Shown: positions 8,847-17,775 of the stretch, in pieces
Numbering within the stretch: the stretch's first letter is position 1
Layout: each line of letters opens with the position of its first letter
Assembly: GCA_023251255.1 (NCBI GenBank)
Contig: JAHEZD010000018.1
Span: forward strand, 1-64,000
Reading direction: 5' to 3'
Origin: Chitinophagaceae bacterium
GTDB taxonomy: Bacteria; Bacteroidota; Bacteroidia; Chitinophagales; Chitinophagaceae
Length of the DNA stretch: 64,000 nt
Program-made: the position numbers and the translations under genes
The notes under the pieces: model-generated
The model's input: the letters and a program-made list of their open reading frames with translations, nothing else
What the model was told of the DNA's origin: nothing
Databases searched by the model: none

Positions 8847-9890
8847 ATGAATCCTTTTTTTGAAATTGCTGGAAGAAAAGTTGGCTACGACTATGAGCCA
8901 TTGATATTTGCAGAAATTGGCATTAACCATGAAGGCAGCTTGAAGATTGCCAAGGAAATGGTGGATGCTGCTTTTGCTGCAGGAGTGGAGGTAGTGAAGC
9001 ACCAAACACATATCGTGGAAGATGAAATGAGCAGTGCAGCAAAAAATACCATACCGGGCAATGCCACAGTAAGTATTTACGAAATCATGCGTAGGTGTTC
9101 CTTGAATGAAGAAGATGAACTGGAAATGAAACGTTATGTAGAAAGCAAGGGAATGATTTTTATTTCGACACCTTTCAGTCGAGCTGCTGCGGACCGGTTG
9201 CATAAATGGGATGTCCCTGCCTACAAAATAGGCAGTGGGGAATGCAACAATTATCCATTGTTGGAACATATTGCTTCCTTTGGAAAACCTATTGTTTTGA
9301 GTACGGGCATGAATACCATTGAAAGCATCACCAAGGCTGTTGCAATATTCAAGAAGCATAGTGTTCCTTATGCTTTGCTGCACACCACTAATCTATATCC
9401 TACACCAAATCACTTGGTTCGTTTGGGGGCCATGGTAGAGGTACAGAAGAATTTTCCTGATGCCGTAGTTGGTTTAAGTGACCATACGTTGACCAATCAT
9501 GCTTGTTTTGGGGCTGTAGCTTTGGGTGCAAGTATATTAGAAAGGCATTTTACAGATACTATGGATAGGCAAGGACCAGATATTGTTTGCAGTATGGATT
9601 TGCAGGCAACAAAAGAACTGATAAAAGGCAGCAAGATTATTGCCCAGCAACGTGGCGGTCATAAAGGCCCTGCTGCTGAGGAACAGGTGACCATTGACTT
9701 TGCATTTGCTACCATCTGTTCAATAAAACCAATAAAAGCTGGAGAAGTTTTCACAAAAGAAAATATCTGGGTGAAACGCCCAGGCAAGGGCGGAATACTG
9801 GCAGATAAATATGATAATGTTTTGGGTAAGATTGCTGCAAAAGATATTGATGTGGATGTACAAGTTATTTGGGATAACATCGTTAAATAA
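8847..9890 (+). CDS. neuB: NeuB-family nonulosonic acid synthase
   Basis: The 347-residue protein has the NeuB TIM-barrel signature: [20 protein letters not shown] near 19-38, [13 protein letters not shown] near 105, [10 protein letters not shown] near 123 and [11 protein letters not shown] near 172. A SAF/antifreeze-like domain (about 285-347) contributes to the active site of the dimer. The enzyme condenses phosphoenolpyruvate with an N-acylated mannosamine-type sugar to give a sialic or legionaminic acid. The ATG at 8847 begins at the conserved N terminus; upstream in-frame codons overlap the aminotransferase gene and add no recognisable sequence. The NeuC-like partner is the next gene. 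No CMP transferase is present in the window, and the precise product cannot be told from sequence. Confidence 0.88.
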   Translation: MNPFFEIAGRKVGYDYEPLIFAEIGINHEGSLKIAKEMVDAAFAAGVEVVKHQTHIVEDEMSSAAKNTIPGNATVSIYEIMRRCSLNEEDELEMKRYVESKGMIFISTPFSRAAADRLHKWDVPAYKIGSGECNNYPLLEHIASFGKPIVLSTGMNTIESITKAVAIFKKHSVPYALLHTTNLYPTPNHLVRLGAMVEVQKNFPDAVVGLSDHTLTNHACFGAVALGASILERHFTDTMDRQGPDIVCSMDLQATKELIKGSKIIAQQRGGHKGPAAEEQVTIDFAFATICSIKPIKAGEVFTKENIWVKRPGKGGILADKYDNVLGKIAAKDIDVDVQVIWDNIVK

Positions 9891-9893
9891 AAA

Positions 9894-11009
9894 ATGAAAA
9901 AGAAGATTGTTTTTCTTACGGGTACCAGGGCCGACTTTGGTAAACTGAAATCATTAATTGAAATTTCCATCAATGATTTTGAAGTGCACATTTTTGCCAC
10001 GGGCATGCACATGGATACAAAGTATGGTTTTACTGTAAAGGAAATTGAAAAATGCGGATACAAGAATATTTTCAAATATATTAATCATGATGATGGTGCT
10101 GGCATGGACATAACACTTAGTAGGACCATCGAAGGTTTCGCTAATTATATTCATTTGATTAAGCCAGATCTAATAGTAATCCATGGTGATAGGATAGAAG
10201 CTTTGGCAGGTGCAACTGTTGGGGCATTGAACAATACATTGGTAGCGCATATAGAAGGTGGTGAAGTGAGCGGCACCATTGATGAACTGATACGGCACGC
10301 TGTTTCGAAATTGAGCCATATACATTTTGCTGCAAATGCTGAAGCAAAATCCCGCTTAATGCAAATGGGTGAGATAGATAGCAGTATTTATGTAATTGGC
10401 AGCCCGGATATGGATGCTATGTTAAGTGATGTGCTGCCAAGTTTTGAAGAAGTAAGAAGTAGTTATGAAATGCATTTTGATGAATTTGCCATCTCTATGT
10501 TCCATCCTGTAACTACAGAATATGAAAATATGGATGCTTATGCTGAAAAGTATATGAATGCCCTACTTCAGTCCTTGAATAATTTTGTGGTCATTTATCC
10601 TAACAATGATAAAGGGTCTGAGTTCATACTCCGCAAGCTTAGGTTATTGGAACACAATTCAAGAATTAAAATATTCCCATCGGTACGTTTTGAAGCATTT
10701 TTGGTAATGATGAAACATGCGAAGTTCATTATTGGTAATTCGAGTGCTGGCATTAGGGAAGCTCCCTATTATGGAATACCAACAGTGAATGTTGGCACAA
10801 GACAAAATGGAAGAACGACAAATGCAGATATCATTAATGTTGGATATGAAACTGATGAGGTGCTGGTAGGGATTACAAAAGCAAACAATCATTCAATAAA
10901 GCCCAAGCATCTTTTTGGTGATGGCAAAAGTGATGAGAAATTCCTTGAAATCATTTCGGAAAATTCTTTCTGGCAAACGCCTAAACAGAAAGTTTTTGCT
11001 GACAAATAA
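9894..11009 (+). CDS. neuC: UDP-N-acetylglucosamine 2-epimerase, hydrolysing (NeuC/LegG-like)
   Basis: This is a 371-residue GT-B-fold epimerase. It has FLTGTRADFGKL near 6-17, IVIHGDRIEALAG near 95-107, HIEGGEVSGTIDE near 118-130 and IGNSSAGIREAPYYG near 280-294, all typical of the hydrolysing subfamily that releases UDP and a 2-epimerised sugar (ManNAc, or a 6-deoxy diamino analogue in the legionaminic pathway). It starts four bases after neuB. Together the two give the core of nonulosonic acid synthesis. Length agrees with the family. Confidence 0.87.
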   Translation: MKKKIVFLTGTRADFGKLKSLIEISINDFEVHIFATGMHMDTKYGFTVKEIEKCGYKNIFKYINHDDGAGMDITLSRTIEGFANYIHLIKPDLIVIHGDRIEALAGATVGALNNTLVAHIEGGEVSGTIDELIRHAVSKLSHIHFAANAEAKSRLMQMGEIDSSIYVIGSPDMDAMLSDVLPSFEEVRSSYEMHFDEFAISMFHPVTTEYENMDAYAEKYMNALLQSLNNFVVIYPNNDKGSEFILRKLRLLEHNSRIKIFPSVRFEAFLVMMKHAKFIIGNSSAGIREAPYYGIPTVNVGTRQNGRTTNADIINVGYETDEVLVGITKANNHSIKPKHLFGDGKSDEKFLEIISENSFWQTPKQKVFADK

Positions 11010-11034
11010 GAATACTTTCAAAAATAAATAATTG

Positions 11035-11898
11035 ATGAACCGTGAATTTAATCCTGCAGATTGGACCGAAGCCATCTCTTCCAAGAAGAGGACCTTCACA
11101 TTGAATTTTGCAGAAGTATGGAAGTATAAGGACCTAATTTTTCTTTTTGTAAAAAGGGACTTTGCATCACAGTTCAAACAAACGATATTAGGGCCCTTAT
11201 GGCATATCATTCAACCAGTTTTTACAACAATTGTTTTCTTGATTCTTTTTAACCGTATCGCCAAAATACCAACCGATGAGATTCCTGCTACACTTTTTTA
11301 TATGTCTGGCATAACCATTTGGAATTATTTTTCAGCCTGCTTTATCAATACATCTTCTACATTTATTACCAACGCAAGCATTTTTGGTAAGGTATATTTC
11401 CCAAGATTGGTACTGCCCATTTCAGTAATCATTTCAAATATGATAAGGTTCTCCATCCAGTTTGGGATACTTATTTTGGTCATGGTATATTTTGCACTCT
11501 TCAAGAACTATCATGTTATATGGGGCTGGCACTTACTACTAATACCAGTAATTTGCCTCTTAATGGCAATAATAGGATTGAGCACAGGTATAATCATTTC
11601 TTCATTAACAACAAAATACAGGGACCTCAATGTGCTTGTTGGTTTTGGTATCCAGTTGTTCATGTATATCACTCCGGTAGCCTATTCAATGAACTACCTG
11701 AGAAACTCGAAATATATTTTTTGGATAAAATTGAATCCGTTATCATCATTAATAGAAGGGTTCAGGTATGCACTTTTTGGAAAAGGATATATCGAAACTG
11801 CCTCTTTTATTTACAGTATCTGCTTTGCAGCGGTGGCATTTTTTATTGGTGTTTTGATGTTTAACAAAGTGGAAAAATCATTTATGGACACTGTGTAA
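11035..11898 (+). CDS. wzm: ABC-2 type polysaccharide export permease (Wzm-like)
   Basis: This 287-residue inner-membrane protein has about six hydrophobic helices and the family signature GPLWHIIQPVFTT near residues 52-64, just before the first helix. Wzm forms the channel that moves an undecaprenyl-linked glycan across the inner membrane with the Wzt ATPase, which is the next gene. The ATG at 11035 is preceded by an in-frame TTG that would add one residue. Its presence implies that at least one glycan made here is exported whole by an ABC transporter, rather than by a Wzx flippase, which is not seen in the window. Confidence 0.9.
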   Translation: MNREFNPADWTEAISSKKRTFTLNFAEVWKYKDLIFLFVKRDFASQFKQTILGPLWHIIQPVFTTIVFLILFNRIAKIPTDEIPATLFYMSGITIWNYFSACFINTSSTFITNASIFGKVYFPRLVLPISVIISNMIRFSIQFGILILVMVYFALFKNYHVIWGWHLLLIPVICLLMAIIGLSTGIIISSLTTKYRDLNVLVGFGIQLFMYITPVAYSMNYLRNSKYIFWIKLNPLSSLIEGFRYALFGKGYIETASFIYSICFAAVAFFIGVLMFNKVEKSFMDTV

Positions 11899-11916
11899 TA
11901 CAGTTAATCAACCAAC

Positions 11917-13182
11917 ATGAACAATAATGCAATAAGTGTTTATAATGTTTCCAAGCAATACAGGTTGGGAATCGTTGGAAGGAAATCCCTTTCGCAGGAC
12001 CTGAACCGTTGGTGGCACACTGCTCGTGGTAAGGATGACCCCTATCTTAAAATTGGCGAAGAAAATGATCGATCAAAAAAAGGTACCAGCGAATATGTTT
12101 GGGCATTGAACGATATTGATTTTGATGTTAAGAAAGGGGAAATTGTTGGTATCATAGGCAGGAATGGTGCGGGTAAATCTACATTGCTCAAAATACTTTC
12201 GAAGGTAACAATGCCCACAACAGGAGATATTGGGATTAATGGCAGGTTGGCCTCTCTATTGGAGGTAGGTACAGGATTTAATCCAGAATTATCTGGCAGG
12301 GACAATATCTATCTAAATGGGGCTATACTTGGCATGACCAAAAAGGAAATAACCAGGAAACTAGATGAAATCATTTCATTTTCTGGTGTTGAAAGATATA
12401 TTGATACACCAGTTAAAAGATACAGTAGTGGCATGTATGTTAGGCTAGCATTTTCTGTAGCAGCCCACCTTGATCCAGATATTTTAATTGTTGACGAAGT
12501 GCTTGCTGTTGGCGATTTTGAATTCCAGAAACAATGCATCAAAAAGATGACAGAGGTTTCTGTTCAACAAAACAGGACCATACTTTTTGTAAGCCACGAC
12601 CTTAAGGCCGTATCAAGCTTTTGCAAGACTGGTATCTATATGAAAAATGGCAGGATTGCTTACAAGGGCGAAATTGGTGAAACCCTAAAAAAATATACTA
12701 GCGATAAAGGCATATCAACTGGTGGTACAATCAATACAGACAATGGGTCAATGATTTTCAGCGGAATAGCAAATGCAGATGAGCTTTCAAACCTGAACAT
12801 GGGTACGGATATTGAAATTATAACCAAATTGGAAGCCCTGAAAAATCTGCAGAATATTTTCATTGATATTGCTATTTACAACGAGGCTGGCGATATGATT
12901 ATTCACCTAAAAACAAAATACATTTCCCAAGCATTAAGTTTCACTACTGGATCAGGCTCATCCGTTTCCATCAATATTGATAAACCGAACCTTGCACCTG
13001 GCAGCTACTTAATGACATTGTACATATACCAAGAAGGCATTAATAAAGAGGTTGTTCTTTGGGTTGACGATATACCATTGTGCCGGATCAATTCCAATAA
13101 TCCTTTTTTTACAGAAGGTGCCAACTACCTAGAAGAGGTAAGGTCTTTTATTTATCCAAAAGCCACTATAAAAAAGCTTTAA
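11917..13182 (+). CDS. wzt: ABC polysaccharide export ATPase with C-terminal glycan-binding domain (Wzt-like)
   Basis: The protein has 421 residues. The N-terminal ATPase shows the Walker A motif GRNGAGKST at 81-89, the signature YSSGM near 169-173, Walker B LIVDEV near 190-195 and an SHD switch histidine further on. Residues from about 270 to the end form an extra beta-rich domain of the Wzt_C type, which in characterised systems recognises the terminal cap of the glycan before export. Such caps are often methyl or phosphate groups or unusual sugars. An FkbM methyltransferase gene follows three bases downstream, which fits a capping modification. Confidence 0.9.
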   Translation: MNNNAISVYNVSKQYRLGIVGRKSLSQDLNRWWHTARGKDDPYLKIGEENDRSKKGTSEYVWALNDIDFDVKKGEIVGIIGRNGAGKSTLLKILSKVTMPTTGDIGINGRLASLLEVGTGFNPELSGRDNIYLNGAILGMTKKEITRKLDEIISFSGVERYIDTPVKRYSSGMYVRLAFSVAAHLDPDILIVDEVLAVGDFEFQKQCIKKMTEVSVQQNRTILFVSHDLKAVSSFCKTGIYMKNGRIAYKGEIGETLKKYTSDKGISTGGTINTDNGSMIFSGIANADELSNLNMGTDIEIITKLEALKNLQNIFIDIAIYNEAGDMIIHLKTKYISQALSFTTGSGSSVSINIDKPNLAPGSYLMTLYIYQEGINKEVVLWVDDIPLCRINSNNPFFTEGANYLEEVRSFIYPKATIKKL

Positions 13183-13184
13183 GC

Positions 13185-14090
13185 ATGATTAAGAAAACCA
13201 TTTTTAAGGCATTCAATGTTTTAGGTTACAATATAGTTCACACCAATAAAAAAGGAAAGGTTACACAGCATCAAGTCTTGGGCATAATGGTGGATGCCAA
13301 CAAGCACGACTTTTTAGTGAAGGGGAAAGATATGCTGCAGCAATTAGCGAACAAGAAAGGTGCGGTTTTGAATATTGATTCAAATGATGTAGTAACTATC
13401 AAATTTCAAGCATTCCATTTTTTTATAAATACTTGGGAAGAAATTTTGATTTTGCATGAAGTGTTTATAGAAGGCATGTACAACTACAATACCTCAAAAG
13501 ATTACTTACTGATTGACGTAGGTATGAACGTTGGTATTACAAGCATCTTTCACAGCAATAATAGCAATTGCAAAGAAATAGTCTCGTTTGAGCCATTTGC
13601 TGCCACTATAGAATTGGCCAAGAAAAATTTTGCAATGAATAGTAGCAGTTCAAAGATTACACCTGTTAACACTGGTCTAGGCTATCCTGCAAGAACGTTG
13701 CAAATTAATTATTCTGCCGAGTATAAAGGAAGCGTTGGGATTAATGGTATTGCAGATTATGTGAAGGAGGAAAATGATATTACGGATACAGCGGTACTTG
13801 AAATAGATGACGTTGATGAACAGCTCCGCCCGATTTTAACTGAAAACAGGCAACTGCAGAAAGTAATGAAGATTGATGCAGAAGGCGTGGAATATGAAAT
13901 TATTGAAAGGCTTGCGGCAACAGGATTATTGAGGGAAATCGATTTCTTAATGATTGAATGGCATGTCAAAGGGCCAAATGCACTAACGGAGATATTGTTG
14001 AAACAGGGCTTTTATTTAATGTCTTTCAATTCATTGGACAAAAGTATCGGGATGGTCTACGCATTTAATGGCAATGGTTTACTTGCATGA
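13185..14090 (+). CDS. FkbM-family methyltransferase
   Basis: This is a 301-residue protein. The SAM-binding glycine-rich motif lies in LLIDVGMNVGITSIF near 105-119, the adenosine-binding acidic residue in VSFEPFA near 132-138, and the FkbM hallmark VMKIDAEGVEYEII near 226-239. An EIDFLMIEWH segment follows. FkbM enzymes O-methylate hydroxyl groups on sugars or polyketides. The gene sits three bases after wzt and overlaps the next glycosyltransferase by 4 bases, so it belongs to the export/assembly operon. Methylation of a sugar in the repeat or at its non-reducing end is likely; the site is unknown. Confidence 0.85.
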   Translation: MIKKTIFKAFNVLGYNIVHTNKKGKVTQHQVLGIMVDANKHDFLVKGKDMLQQLANKKGAVLNIDSNDVVTIKFQAFHFFINTWEEILILHEVFIEGMYNYNTSKDYLLIDVGMNVGITSIFHSNNSNCKEIVSFEPFAATIELAKKNFAMNSSSSKITPVNTGLGYPARTLQINYSAEYKGSVGINGIADYVKEENDITDTAVLEIDDVDEQLRPILTENRQLQKVMKIDAEGVEYEIIERLAATGLLREIDFLMIEWHVKGPNALTEILLKQGFYLMSFNSLDKSIGMVYAFNGNGLLA

Positions 14091-15355
14091 AAAAAGTATT
14101 GATTTTTAGCTATATACCTTATCCTTTAAATGGTGGGGGACACGTTGCCCAATTTGCAGTACTGCAGGTACTACAATACAAAATGGATGTAACTTTCTGT
14201 GCAATCATGTTCAATAAGGATGCTGAAAAGAATGTGGCACCTTTACAACAACTGTTACCGAATGTAAAAATTATTACAGCCTTCTCCGGAACAAATAATA
14301 GGTCCAAGCAAATAGGCACTCTAAGAAAAACGGTTGCTGCTGCAAGGAGAATTATTGGTATTGCAAGAAAAAGTAAACATATTGGTTTGCATCAACAAGT
14401 GCACGATGACTTCCTGAACCCAAGAACAAATTCACCTTTTGATTTTAAACCTGAATATTTGGTGAAAGAAGTCTATCGCATTTCCAGGGAACAGGAATAT
14501 GATATCATACAAACAGAATTCCATCCTTTGCTGGAATTGATACATACGTTTCCAACAAGTAGCAAGACTGTTTTTGTAGCGCATGAATCAAGGTTCTTAA
14601 GATTGAAATCCTGTTATGAAGACAGTAGGCTTTCCGCTGAATTCAAGGATTTCATTATCAAAAGAAATGAGGTTGCTGAAATAGGATTGATGCGGAAATA
14701 CGATGCTGTTATTACCTTTTCGGACTATGATAGTATTCAGTTGAAGGCAAGTGGCGCTGCAAATGTGCATAGCATTCCTTTTCCGGTTATACAATCTGAG
14801 TTTTTGCCCAATAAAAAATACCAGCAACCCCAAAAAATTGTTTTTATTGGTAATGAAGGTCATATACCGAATAAGGAGGGATTGCTTTGGTATATGCAAA
14901 ACTGCCATGAGCTATGTGTAAAAAAGTACCATCTGCCGCTCACGATAATTGGCAACTGGCTTATAAAAGAAGACTTGCTTAATAAGTACAGCAATATCAA
15001 TTTTGTTGGTTCGGTAGAAAGTATTGATGAATATTATGAACAATCAATTTTAATTGTGCCCATATTTACTGGTAGTGGTATAAGGACCAAAATCCTATAT
15101 GGAATGGCAAAGAAGGTTCCTGTTATCTCAACCACATTTGGATGTTCAGGAATTGAAGTGGAAAATGGGAAACAGTTGCATTTAGCTGATACAGCGGAGA
15201 GTTTTTTGAACAGTATTGGTGATATATTGGCCAACGAACTTGAAACCGCACAAATGACAGAAGCTGCTTATGATTTTGTGTATGCACAGTATAACCAACA
15301 AGTTATACTCGATAAAAGACTTGAATTATATAACATGGTAACAAGCACAAATTAA
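14087..15355 (+). CDS. Glycosyltransferase family 4 (GT-B)
   Basis: This is a 422-residue GT-B protein. The N terminus KVLIFSYIPYPLNGGG is the usual first strand and glycine-rich loop. The C-terminal half holds FIGNEGHIPNKEGLLW near 249-264, GSGIRTKILYGMAKKVPVIS near 330-349 and the downstream ISTTFGCSGIEV, which form the donor-nucleotide site of family 4 or family 1-like enzymes. It starts in an ATGA overlap with the FkbM gene. The charged insert around residues 75-130 is longer than usual. Sugar specificity cannot be inferred. Confidence 0.85.
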   Translation: MKKVLIFSYIPYPLNGGGHVAQFAVLQVLQYKMDVTFCAIMFNKDAEKNVAPLQQLLPNVKIITAFSGTNNRSKQIGTLRKTVAAARRIIGIARKSKHIGLHQQVHDDFLNPRTNSPFDFKPEYLVKEVYRISREQEYDIIQTEFHPLLELIHTFPTSSKTVFVAHESRFLRLKSCYEDSRLSAEFKDFIIKRNEVAEIGLMRKYDAVITFSDYDSIQLKASGAANVHSIPFPVIQSEFLPNKKYQQPQKIVFIGNEGHIPNKEGLLWYMQNCHELCVKKYHLPLTIIGNWLIKEDLLNKYSNINFVGSVESIDEYYEQSILIVPIFTGSGIRTKILYGMAKKVPVISTTFGCSGIEVENGKQLHLADTAESFLNSIGDILANELETAQMTEAAYDFVYAQYNQQVILDKRLELYNMVTSTN

Positions 15356-15361
15356 GGAGGA

Positions 15362-16360
15362 ATGAGGATTGGCAATAACCCTATGAAAGAAACAAACTTA
15401 GCTAATACAAGCTTTGTGCATAGGATTATAGTTCCTATCTATATCCCGAATGCTGAGGGTTATTTTAAAAATGTATTTGAGGTATTAAAGCTTTCAATAG
15501 AATCACTTTTGCAAACGATACATTCGGCTACTGCAATTACTGTAATCAATAATGCTTGCAGTATTGAAGTGTCAAACTATTTGCAAAAGCTATTGAATGA
15601 GAATAGAATTGATCAGTTAGTCATCAATGCCAATAATAAAGGAAAAGTTGATCCCATAGTAAGTATAATGAAAGGTTCGTTGGAGCCTTTGATAACGATT
15701 ACCGATGCAGATGTTTTATTTAGATACGGATGGCAGCAAGAAGTAGAAAATGTTTTTTTTTCAATACCTAATGTAGGAATGGTAAGTCCCCTGCCACAGC
15801 CTGCACAATTTAAATACTACAGTACTTGGTCATGGTATTTTGCCCTCACAAGAAATTGCTTTACCTTAAAGGGGAATGAAGATCTTGATGCAGTGAAAAA
15901 ATTCAGGGAAAGCACTACTGATTTTGCTGGATTCTCAGAAATAGAAAGGAAACCACTAGGGATTAGTTATAATGGTATAGATGTAATAATAGGAGCAGGC
16001 CACTTTTGTGCAACTTACAATAAAGCAGTAACCAATAAGATCCCTAATCGATTATCCGGAAACCAGTTCACTGGTGCAGAAGTTTTGTTTTTGGATAAGC
16101 CCATCGAGGATGCAGGCCTGCTTAGATTAGCAACGAATAAGGGTTGGGTTTACCATATGGGTAATGTCAGTGAGAATTGGATGCATGATGTTGTGAGAGA
16201 TAACCAAGCCAAAAAAAAAATGGAACCAATCGAAACTAATAAGTATCAATTTAATGCAACCGGTTTTTCATTCAGGTTTGGCATATTAAATAGAATTATA
16301 AAAAAAAGCCTAAACTCAACTAGGGTTAAGAATTTAGTTTTTGCCATGGCAAAAAAATGA
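15362..16360 (+). CDS. Probable glycosyltransferase, GT-A fold (family 2-like)
   Basis: The 332-residue protein has a divergent GT-A pattern: a HRIIVPIYIPN strand, an AITVINNACS strand near 59-68 and ITDADVLFRYG near 114-124 with a D-A-D metal-binding motif. A later FAGFSEIERK segment and an acceptor-side region follow. Overall it resembles family 2 enzymes but lacks the standard ED motif. The upstream AAGGAGG at 15354-15360 is one of very few strong Shine-Dalgarno-like sequences in the window, yet it lies only one base before the ATG at 15362 and 22 bases before a second in-frame ATG at 15383, so the start is ambiguous. Confidence 0.72.
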   Translation: MRIGNNPMKETNLANTSFVHRIIVPIYIPNAEGYFKNVFEVLKLSIESLLQTIHSATAITVINNACSIEVSNYLQKLLNENRIDQLVINANNKGKVDPIVSIMKGSLEPLITITDADVLFRYGWQQEVENVFFSIPNVGMVSPLPQPAQFKYYSTWSWYFALTRNCFTLKGNEDLDAVKKFRESTTDFAGFSEIERKPLGISYNGIDVIIGAGHFCATYNKAVTNKIPNRLSGNQFTGAEVLFLDKPIEDAGLLRLATNKGWVYHMGNVSENWMHDVVRDNQAKKKMEPIETNKYQFNATGFSFRFGILNRIIKKSLNSTRVKNLVFAMAKK

Positions 16361-17775
16361 ATCTGGAGGATACATTTGTGAAAAAAAGGATTCTGGTAAT
16401 TATATCTTTCAGTTTTTCAATCCGCTATATTTATCGGACAGGATTTTTGCGCAAGCTTAGGACTTTTGCAAATCCCGTCATTGGTATTACTTGGAATCAA
16501 GAAGACCTTATAAAAGAACTGCTGGCAGAAGGATTTGAAGTGCATATCATTCCTGAATCCATAAAGTCAAGTAACTACAATAATGTTAGAAAGAAAATAG
16601 ATTTCTGGTTCAATCATTTCAGGCTCAAAACTCCTTCCAAAAAAATACAGGATACTTGGCTGGATTCTTTAAGTAAGAATAATAATTCCCTACTTAAAAA
16701 GGCAAGGAAACTGTACAATATTGCAAAATTTTATTTGCCTACAACCATCCAAAAACTAAAGGTTCAAGAACAGCAGTTATTATTATCGGATACGAATTAC
16801 AATGACTTATCTATGTTAGTAGATTATCTTGACATAGAAACGGTATTTACCGTAACACCTTTTCACACCCAAGAAGATGTACTGTTGCAAGTTTGCAAGA
16901 ACAAGGGCAAACAAATGATAACTTCCATATTGTCTTTTGATAATATTACTAAAAGAGGTTGGCTGCCTGTGGAATACGATTTGTACATGGTTTGGAATAA
17001 ATATAACCAAGCTGAGGCAAAGCGTAGCTACCGAACATCGAATAAAGAATTGCCCGTTACAATTGTGGGTGCGGCCCAATTTGATTTCTACTATAGCAAG
17101 GAATGCCTTGTTCCTAGGGATGAATGGGTAAATCAAGTTGGCCTAATAAGTGACGATAGGGAAATAATTTTATATGCTGGTGGCCCCCAATCACTTTTCC
17201 CCAATGAGCCCCAATATTTGAAACATATAGATGAAGCTATAAGAAATGGGGACATAAAAGGTAACCCAATTGTTTTGTTCCGTTGCCATCCAGTAGATGT
17301 CATTCAAAGATGGAAAGATGTGATAGGTAACTCACCAAACATTTTCTTTGATTCATCTTGGACAGGTAGGCAAAATTTGCTTCATGCCAATATAAGTGAT
17401 AAGGATATTGCAAAGCTCTGTTCAACTTTGGCCTATACAGATGTTCATATTAATTTGTGCTCCACAATGACAGTTGATGGTAGCGTTTTTCACAAACCAC
17501 AAATAGGCCCGGCTTATGATGAAGTAAGCCCACAAAATGCTTCCTTACTTCTAAAAATGTACTACCAAGAACATTTTGTTCCAATTTTAAACACAAAAGG
17601 CCTGTCATTGGCCAAATCGAAAACTGAACTGATTGATTTGATTAACGAAGCGCTATACAATCCGGATTCAATGACCAAAGCAAGCAAGAGGATTGTGGAT
17701 GAGATTATTAGCTATAGTGATGGTAAATCTACAGATCGTTTAATTGAAGCTGTTCGGAAAAAGCTTTTAACATGA
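16357..17775 (+). CDS. Unrecognised protein, GT-B-like, of the polysaccharide locus
   Basis: I do not recognise this 472-residue protein by family. It has no signal peptide or membrane helix. The N-terminal half begins with a basic strand (KKRILVIISFSFSIRYIY) followed by a helix-rich region. The C-terminal half has an ILYAGGPQSLFPNEP strand-loop near 266-280, FRCHPVDVIQRW near 308-319 and DVHINLCSTMTVDGSVF near 363-379. The last resembles the donor-site serine/threonine turn of GT-B enzymes and of capsule or CDP-glycerol-type transferases. It overlaps its neighbours by 4 bases on each side (ATGA at 16357 and 17772), so it is clearly part of the assembly line. A transferase role is inference. 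Confidence 0.65.
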   Translation: MNLEDTFVKKRILVIISFSFSIRYIYRTGFLRKLRTFANPVIGITWNQEDLIKELLAEGFEVHIIPESIKSSNYNNVRKKIDFWFNHFRLKTPSKKIQDTWLDSLSKNNNSLLKKARKLYNIAKFYLPTTIQKLKVQEQQLLLSDTNYNDLSMLVDYLDIETVFTVTPFHTQEDVLLQVCKNKGKQMITSILSFDNITKRGWLPVEYDLYMVWNKYNQAEAKRSYRTSNKELPVTIVGAAQFDFYYSKECLVPRDEWVNQVGLISDDREIILYAGGPQSLFPNEPQYLKHIDEAIRNGDIKGNPIVLFRCHPVDVIQRWKDVIGNSPNIFFDSSWTGRQNLLHANISDKDIAKLCSTLAYTDVHINLCSTMTVDGSVFHKPQIGPAYDEVSPQNASLLLKMYYQEHFVPILNTKGLSLAKSKTELIDLINEALYNPDSMTKASKRIVDEIISYSDGKSTDRLIEAVRKKLLT

